From: Trebonia sp030042015
Lineage (GTDB): Bacteria > Actinomycetota > Actinomycetes > Streptosporangiales > Streptosporangiaceae
Length of the DNA stretch: 9,376 nt
Direction: 5' to 3'
Assembly (NCBI RefSeq): GCF_030042015.1
Contig: NZ_JASIAL010000208.1
Coordinates: forward strand, 1 to 9,376
The position numbers and the translations under genes were made by a program. Under the pieces are notes generated by a model that saw only the letters and a program-made list of their open reading frames with translations, was not told the origin of the DNA and searched no databases. Below, one piece after another: positions 6,174 to 9,376 of the stretch (position 1 is the first letter of the stretch; each line of letters opens with the position of its first letter).

Positions 6174-7229
6174 TTATCTCGGGAAGACCGTGCCGTCGAA
6201 CAGCTTGCGTGCTGTCCGCACCACGCCGGACCGCAGCACCGCGGGCGGCGTGGTCGTGGTGTCGAGCTCGACCTCGACGCCAAGCGCACCGCTGGGGTGC
6301 TCGATGCTCAGCCGCGAGCCGGCCGGCTTCGCGGCCAGGTCGCTGCCCACCGCGCCAGGGAGCATGACCGCGGTGCCCACGCTGACCGCGCCGAGCACCC
6401 CGATCGACTCGTGCACCCGGACGGGTATGAACGTGCGCGTGCAGATCGTCCCCCCCGCGGCCGGCGGGGCCACCAGCGAGATCTTCGGCACGGTGGTGCC
6501 GCTGACGTCGCCGAGCCCCATCGCCTTGCCCGCCTCAAGCCGCAGCTCCTGCACTCGCCTGTTCAGCTGCTCATCCGACTCAAGCTCGGCGATCGGCTCA
6601 TAGCCGCTCTTGCCGAAGCTGCTCGCCGCGACCACGACGACAGGCATCCCGTTGTCCACGCAGGTCACGGTGATCCCGCCGAACACGTCCGTGACGTTGC
6701 CTGTCGGCAGCACGCTCGCGCCCGGGTTGGCGTCCTCGAAGTCGAGGACGACCGGTGACGCGGTTCCCGGCACGCCGTCGATCGCCGTGTCCCCGTCGTA
6801 GCGGGGCCTGCCGCCTGGCGTCAGGAACTTGGCGGTCACGATCCCGTCGGTGTTCACCATCCGGATGCGGACGCTGGTCTCCTCCTCGCCCGCGGGCACC
6901 AGCCCGCGCTCGACCGCGAACGGGCCGATTCCGGCCAGGATGTTGCCGCAGTTCTGCCGGTCGGTCACGATCGGCTGGTCGACCATCACCTGCAGGAACA
7001 GGTAGTCCACGGCGACCCCGGGCACCCCGGACCGGGAGACCACCGCGACCTTGGAGGTGAGCGGGTGGGCGCCGCCGATGCCGTCGATCTGCTTCGGGTC
7101 CGGGCTGCCCATGACCCGCAGCAGCAGGTCGTCACGTTCGGCCACCTCCTGCGGGAGGTCGCCGGCGAGGAAGTACGCGCCCTTCGAGGTGCCGCCGCGC
7201 ATCAGCATGCACCGGATGCCGTCAGTCAT
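6174..7229 (-). CDS. galD: 4-oxalomesaconate tautomerase-like protein (GalD/PrpF family)
   Basis: This 351-residue protein has the PrpF fold (two diaminopimelate-epimerase-like halves). Family members move a double bond or tautomerise unsaturated carboxylates: GalD/LigU act on 4-oxalomesaconate, PrpF on 2-methylaconitate. Hallmarks are MRGGTSKGAYF (10-20), GSPDPKQIDGIGGAHPLTSK (41-60), NCGN (93-96) and a late FGKSGYEP. K60 and C94 are 34 residues apart, the same spacing as the Lys73/Cys107 pair I recall for PrpF. The start is ATG 7229, with AGGAGG at 7243-7238 overlapping the TAG of the preceding aldolase gene, so the two are probably translationally coupled. The next gene is an extradiol dioxygenase, which favours an aromatic meta-cleavage role (GalD/LigU) over the methylcitrate cycle; no prpC/D/B genes are near. 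The symbol is a family call, not proof of substrate. Confidence 0.87.
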   Translation of the reverse strand: MTDGIRCMLMRGGTSKGAYFLAGDLPQEVAERDDLLLRVMGSPDPKQIDGIGGAHPLTSKVAVVSRSGVPGVAVDYLFLQVMVDQPIVTDRQNCGNILAGIGPFAVERGLVPAGEEETSVRIRMVNTDGIVTAKFLTPGGRPRYDGDTAIDGVPGTASPVVLDFEDANPGASVLPTGNVTDVFGGITVTCVDNGMPVVVVAASSFGKSGYEPIAELESDEQLNRRVQELRLEAGKAMGLGDVSGTTVPKISLVAPPAAGGTICTRTFIPVRVHESIGVLGAVSVGTAVMLPGAVGSDLAAKPAGSRLSIEHPSGALGVEVELDTTTTPPAVLRSGVVRTARKLFDGTVFPR

Positions 7230-7245
7230 CGCCTGGTCCTCCTAG
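7230..7245 (-). promoter_or_regulatory. Stop/ribosome-site overlap coupling aldolase to tautomerase translation
   Basis: On the minus strand the aldolase TAG (7244-7242) shares its A and G with a perfect AGGAGG (7243-7238). That site lies 8 nt before the tautomerase ATG at 7229. A ribosome ending on the aldolase is placed directly on the next initiation site, a standard sign of translational coupling and balanced synthesis. Confidence 0.75.
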
Positions 7246-7958
7246 CCCTGCGCCGGTCCTTCGCCTGCCCGCCTGGCGTATTCCGCGGCGGTGATGTACT
7301 CGACCTTGGCCAGCTTGGCGCGCAGCCCGTACATGTCCAGGCCGAGCTGCCCGTCGGCGAGCGCCTTGCGGTTGGTGTCCTCCTTGGCGACCCGGGCCGC
7401 CGACGCGCTCACCGCCGCGGCGACGTCCAGCCGCGGCACGCAGACCACGCCGTCGTCGTCGGCCACGATCGCGTCGCCCGGCCTGATCGTCTGCCCGCCG
7501 ATCGTCACCGGCACGTTGACCGCGCCAGGCGTCTCCTTGACCGTGCCCTGCGCGCTGACGTTGGCGGTCCAGGCGGGGAACCCCATCTCGCGCAGTTCTG
7601 CGGTGTCGCGCAGGCCGGCGCCCATGATCAGGCCGCGCACGCCGCGGGCCGACACGGACGTGGCGATCAGCTCGCCGAACAGCCCGTCCGTGCTCGGCGA
7701 GGTCGTGGTGACCACGAGGATGTCGCCGGGCCTGGCCTGCTCGACCGCGACGTGCAGCATGAGGTTGTCGCCCGGCCAGCAGAGCACGGTCAGCGCCGTG
7801 CCGGCGATCCTGGCGCCGTGCTGGATCGGCCGGATGCCAGGGCCGAGGTAGCCGTTCCTTGCGATGGCCTCGTGCACGGTGGCGACACCGTAGGTGGCGA
7901 GCTTGTCGACCTGCGCGAGATCGGCGCGCGGCGGGTCGGTGACGACGACGTTCAGCAT
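7242..7958 (-). CDS. ligK: 4-carboxy-4-hydroxy-2-oxoadipate / HMG aldolase (RraA-like, LigK/GalC/ProA type)
   Basis: This 238-residue protein belongs to the RraA-like class II pyruvate aldolases, at the length typical of ProA/LigK. These Mg2+-dependent enzymes cleave 4-carboxy-4-hydroxy-2-oxoadipate to pyruvate and oxaloacetate, or 4-hydroxy-4-methyl-2-oxoglutarate to two pyruvates, and they also decarboxylate oxaloacetate. Seen in sequence: YGVATVHEA (23-31); the LFGELIATSVSARGVRGLIMGAGLRD block, with an acidic-X20-Arg-Asp arrangement (E96, R117, D118) for metal and substrate; then GFPAW and the late GDAIVADDDGVVCVP (161-175). Its C-terminal extension, absent from regulatory RraA, supports the aldolase call. 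The start is ATG 7958 with AGGA 7 nt upstream. It follows the GntR gene by 77 bp, and its stop codon lies inside the ribosome site of the tautomerase gene, 12 bp before that gene starts. Confidence 0.88.
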   Translation of the reverse strand: MLNVVVTDPPRADLAQVDKLATYGVATVHEAIARNGYLGPGIRPIQHGARIAGTALTVLCWPGDNLMLHVAVEQARPGDILVVTTTSPSTDGLFGELIATSVSARGVRGLIMGAGLRDTAELREMGFPAWTANVSAQGTVKETPGAVNVPVTIGGQTIRPGDAIVADDDGVVCVPRLDVAAAVSASAARVAKEDTNRKALADGQLGLDMYGLRAKLAKVEYITAAEYARRAGEGPAQG

Positions 7959-8035
7959 GGCTGTTCCTGCCCCTTACGTCCTTGTGGTGGAGGTCCCGTG
8001 GGCCCTGTTGTTGCGACCAACGTCTGCGGGGCCGC

Positions 8036-8734
8036 TCATGGCCCCGCGTCCGCGACTGCGGAGCCGTTCGCTTCCCCGGCTGCCCGCAGCTGCTCGATGA
8101 CGCTGCCCAGATGGCGCCTGGTAGCCAGCTCGGCGTCGTGCGGGCGACGGCCGACGATCGCCTCGACGATGGCCAGGTGCTCGGACAGCGACTGTTCGGG
8201 CCGGCCGGGGCGCAGCGCGAGCTGGAACTGGTGGCGGACGATCTGCGCGTCCAGCCGCTCGAGCAGGCCAACCGCGACGGACTGGCCCGAAATTACCCCG
8301 ATCTGCCTGTGCAGCTCCCTGTTCAGTTCCGAGTATTTCAGCGGGTTGCCATCGGAGACCGCGCGGGCCATGCTCCTGCCGAGTTCACGCAGCTGAGCCG
8401 CCTCGTCCTCGGTCACGTTCTGGGCTGCCTTGACCGCGCAGAGCGCCTCGAGCGCGATCCGGCATTCGGTGATCGCGACCGCTTCCTCCGGGCCGACCAC
8501 GCGGACCCGGGCACCCCGGTTCGGCACCCGTTCGACGAGCCCTTCCGCCGTCAGGTCGATGAGCGCGGCCCGCATGCTCGCCCTCGTCACCCCGAGCAGG
8601 CTGGCGAGTTCCTCTTCGACAAGCCGCTGACCAGGCGCGACGTCACCGCTGAGGATGGCCTGCCGCAGCGCGGCGAGGGCGTGCGTCCGTGCGGGCTCCC
8701 CGGCCTGAGGGCCGCCCGGCGTTGGTCTGGGCAT
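8036..8734 (-). CDS. GntR-family transcriptional regulator, FadR subfamily with FCD domain
   Basis: This 232-residue protein has an N-terminal winged helix (about 14-80; AILSGDVAPGQRLVEEELASLLGVTRASMRAAL...EGLVERVPNRGARV) and a C-terminal helical FCD effector domain (about 85-218). The FCD metal-site pattern is present as N138, H142, H186 and H208, so a metal-assisted carboxylate ligand is likely. FCD regulators usually sense organic acids or aromatic pathway intermediates and repress the adjacent catabolic genes. It is the first gene of the operon, upstream of the aldolase. No Shine-Dalgarno precedes ATG 8734. Instead a TTGACA/TAGCCT promoter places the transcript start at the ATG itself, so translation is probably leaderless. 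An inverted repeat over the -35 box is the probable autoregulatory operator. The helix-turn-helix has MRAAL where most members have VREAL; otherwise it is ordinary. Confidence 0.94.
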   Translation of the reverse strand: MPRPTPGGPQAGEPARTHALAALRQAILSGDVAPGQRLVEEELASLLGVTRASMRAALIDLTAEGLVERVPNRGARVRVVGPEEAVAITECRIALEALCAVKAAQNVTEDEAAQLRELGRSMARAVSDGNPLKYSELNRELHRQIGVISGQSVAVGLLERLDAQIVRHQFQLALRPGRPEQSLSEHLAIVEAIVGRRPHDAELATRRHLGSVIEQLRAAGEANGSAVADAGP

Positions 8735-8774
8735 GGCCGGAGGCTACGAAATCGCCGCTGGATTGTCAACAATC
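8735..8774 (-). promoter_or_regulatory. Leaderless gntR-operon promoter with FadR-type operator over the -35 box
   Basis: On the minus strand, -35 TTGACA (8769-8764, 6/6 match), a 17-bp spacer and -10 TAGCCT (8746-8741) form a clear sigma-70-like promoter. Six to seven nt past the -10 is the A of ATG 8734. The -35 is embedded in a perfect 6-bp inverted repeat with a 2-bp centre, GATTGT-CA-ACAATC (8761-8774). This closely resembles the TTGT-N2-ACAA sites of FadR/FCD-type GntR regulators. Repressor bound there would block RNA polymerase, giving autorepression and control of the downstream catabolic genes. Confidence 0.75.
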
Positions 8775-8845
8775 TGGTCAAGCGCCCTGTCGCGCCACCC
8801 GATCCGCCGCCCGCGGAGTTGGCCCCCGCCACAATCACCGCTGCC

Positions 8846-8875
8846 TTGCGTTTACCGGCGGCGTCTGCCGATACT
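8846..8875 (+). promoter_or_regulatory. Possible promoter for the GNAT gene
   Basis: TTGCGT (8846-8851), an 18-bp spacer and GATACT (8870-8875) make a moderate promoter candidate on the plus strand. It points to the acetyltransferase gene and would give a leader of about 155 nt. The match is modest (3/6 and 4/6) and unsupported by other evidence. Confidence 0.35.
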
Positions 8876-8924
8876 TGAAGGCGCTATGTCTGCCCGCCGG
8901 GAACTTTCGGTCCTGCTCAGGAAA

Positions 8925-8971
8925 CCCGCCGCCTTAGCGGGCTGCGGGGTCCGCGTAGACTTCACGGACCC
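8925..8971 (+). other. Two consecutive hairpins in the GNAT upstream leader
   Basis: The first hairpin is CCCGC (8925-8929) with GCGGG (8937-8941). The second is GGGTCCG (8947-8953) with CGGACCC (8965-8971), a perfect 7-bp stem with an 11-nt loop. They lie 6 nt apart, about 65 nt before the GNAT start and downstream of the possible promoter. The rest of the stretch 8775-9036 contains no gene I can support. No T-run follows either stem, so attenuation, an mRNA structure or a protein site are all open. Confidence 0.4.
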
Positions 8972-9036
8972 AGCAACGCCGGCGCACTCCGATCTGGGTT
9001 GCCCCGGCACGAGCGCACGACGGGAAGCATGACCTC

Positions 9037-9376
9037 ATGGGCTGGTGTATGACCCCCGACCTGGATCGGTTCCTGGCCGCGGCCGGAAGCTACCTCAGGT
9101 CGACGTCGGCAGAGAACACGCAGCTGCTGTCGGCCGCCCAGGCCGCCCAGGCCGCGCAGGCCCCGCGGGCCGCGCAGGCCCCGCGGGCTGCCCAGGACAG
9201 GCCTGGCCTGCTGTTCGGCTGGTGGGAACCGCCCGAGGGGACCGAGCCGCGCGGGGCGTTCCTGCACGACCCGTCCGTCCCGCTGCTCATGGCCGGCCGG
9301 GCGCCGGAGACCGCCGCCGCGCTCGCGGCCGAGCTCGCCAGGGCCGGACGGGCGGTCGGCGGCGTCGACGCGCCGG
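9037..9376 (+). CDS. GNAT-family N-acetyltransferase, N-terminal part only, cut by window edge
   Basis: An open plus-strand frame of 113 codons runs to the right edge. It begins MGWCMTPDLDRFLAAAGSYLRSTSAENTQLLSAAQ and continues to LLFGWWEPPEG...GAFLHDPSVPLLMAGRAPETAAALAAELA. This matches the N-terminal region of actinobacterial GNAT proteins that open with a FL-x-A-A-G-x-x-L-R-x-x-x-A-E-N-T-x-L-L pattern and a later FGWW...GAF...PLL block. The acetyl-CoA-binding motif (Q/R-x-x-G-x-G/A) would lie beyond the window and is not seen, so the call is by resemblance. Start choice: ATG 9037 has GGGAAG about 9-10 nt upstream; ATG 9049 in the same frame gives the more usual MTPDLDRFL start but has only a weak site. 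A run of AAQ/APR triplets at residues 33-53 replaces the expected helix-linker and is probably a repeat expansion. Confidence 0.7.
   Translation, partial: MGWCMTPDLDRFLAAAGSYLRSTSAENTQLLSAAQAAQAAQAPRAAQAPRAAQDRPGLLFGWWEPPEGTEPRGAFLHDPSVPLLMAGRAPETAAALAAELARAGRAVGGVDAP
9133..9195 (+). repeat. In-frame 9-bp tandem repeat in the GNAT gene (AAQ/APR)
   Basis: Seven 9-bp units in frame encode AAQ-AAQ-AAQ-APR-AAQ-APR-AAQ. The last four units also form two near-identical 18-bp copies (9160-9177 and 9178-9195). Since each unit is three codons, gain or loss by slippage changes the length without breaking the frame. Confidence 0.9.

Noticed and set aside
7959..8035. GTTG-N4-CAAC-type short inverted repeat between gntR and the aldolase, considered as a second operator
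   Set aside because: Only a 4-bp arm, and it does not match the palindrome at 8761-8774; chance is likely.
7222..8271. 349-codon minus-strand open frame
   Set aside because: Same strand as the operon but out of frame with both gntR and the aldolase; Arg-rich, with no domain.
7065..8396. 443-codon plus-strand open frame over the aldolase and gntR genes
   Set aside because: Antisense shadow; the minus-strand aldolase and GntR products are recognisable along their full length.
8886..9032. Small 48-codon plus-strand frame (ATG, GAAGG 4-5 nt upstream) ending just before the GNAT start
   Set aside because: It contains TTA and several A/T-ending codons unlike its neighbours, has no recognisable sequence and overlaps the two hairpins. 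It could be a leader peptide, but support is too thin to call a gene.
9090..9290. Minus-strand frames with collagen-like Gly-x-y repeats
   Set aside because: They are antisense readings of the 9-bp AAQ/APR repeat in the GNAT gene, not an independent gene.
1..9376. Search for tRNA/rRNA genes, CRISPR arrays, transposases, integrase or attachment sites
   Set aside because: None seen by eye on either strand; a covariance-model or profile search was not possible here.

Overview
The window is uniformly very GC-rich. Its genes are short-spaced, with many GTG starts and weak or missing Shine-Dalgarno sites. The protein families point to an actinobacterium: a D-Tyr-tRNA deacylase with the short actinobacterial central loop, a CFP30B/SgaA-like double VOC protein, and an actinobacterial-style GNAT. 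Genus cannot be assigned from the sequence. No tRNA, rRNA, CRISPR, insertion sequence or phage gene was seen. The window looks like ordinary chromosome with one accessory catabolic operon.

Layout, left to right. (1) Minus strand, 933 to the left edge: a secreted lipoprotein with Asp-box (BNR) repeats, cut by the window start. It is not a closed ORF, so it is easily missed. (2) Plus strand, 1096-2220: a monomeric sarcosine oxidase/N-methyltryptophan oxidase-type flavoenzyme, followed by a good intrinsic terminator. (3) A Rhizobium-type (asparaginase_II) L-asparaginase on the minus strand and dtd on the plus strand, diverging from a 48-bp gap. (4) A small single-pass membrane protein with four extracytoplasmic cysteines (minus), divergent from a two-domain VOC protein (plus). 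(5) A convergent junction with hairpins and a 3 x 11-bp CTAG-containing repeat. (6) A four-gene minus-strand operon, 8734 to 5155: GntR/FCD regulator, LigK/GalC-type aldolase, GalD/PrpF-type tautomerase and a type I (VOC-fold) extradiol ring-cleavage dioxygenase. (7) A divergent plus-strand GNAT gene with a low-complexity (AAQ/APR) insert, cut by the right edge.

The most interesting unit is the operon at 5155-8734. GalD- and LigK-type enzymes catalyse the lower steps of gallate and protocatechuate 4,5-cleavage (4-oxalomesaconate tautomerisation; aldol cleavage of 4-carboxy-4-hydroxy-2-oxoadipate to pyruvate and oxaloacetate). Known routes open the ring with LigB-superfamily (type II) dioxygenases. 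Here the ring-cleavage enzyme is instead a catechol 2,3-dioxygenase-like VOC enzyme with its His-His-Glu iron triad intact, and no hydratase (LigJ/GalB) lies in the window. This suggests a variant meta-cleavage route, possibly for a gallate-like trihydroxybenzoate. The substrate assignment is inference. The regulator has a near-ideal leaderless promoter (TTGACA, 17 bp, TAGCCT) whose -35 box sits inside a perfect FadR-type inverted repeat (GATTGT-CA-ACAATC), which suggests tight autorepression of the operon.
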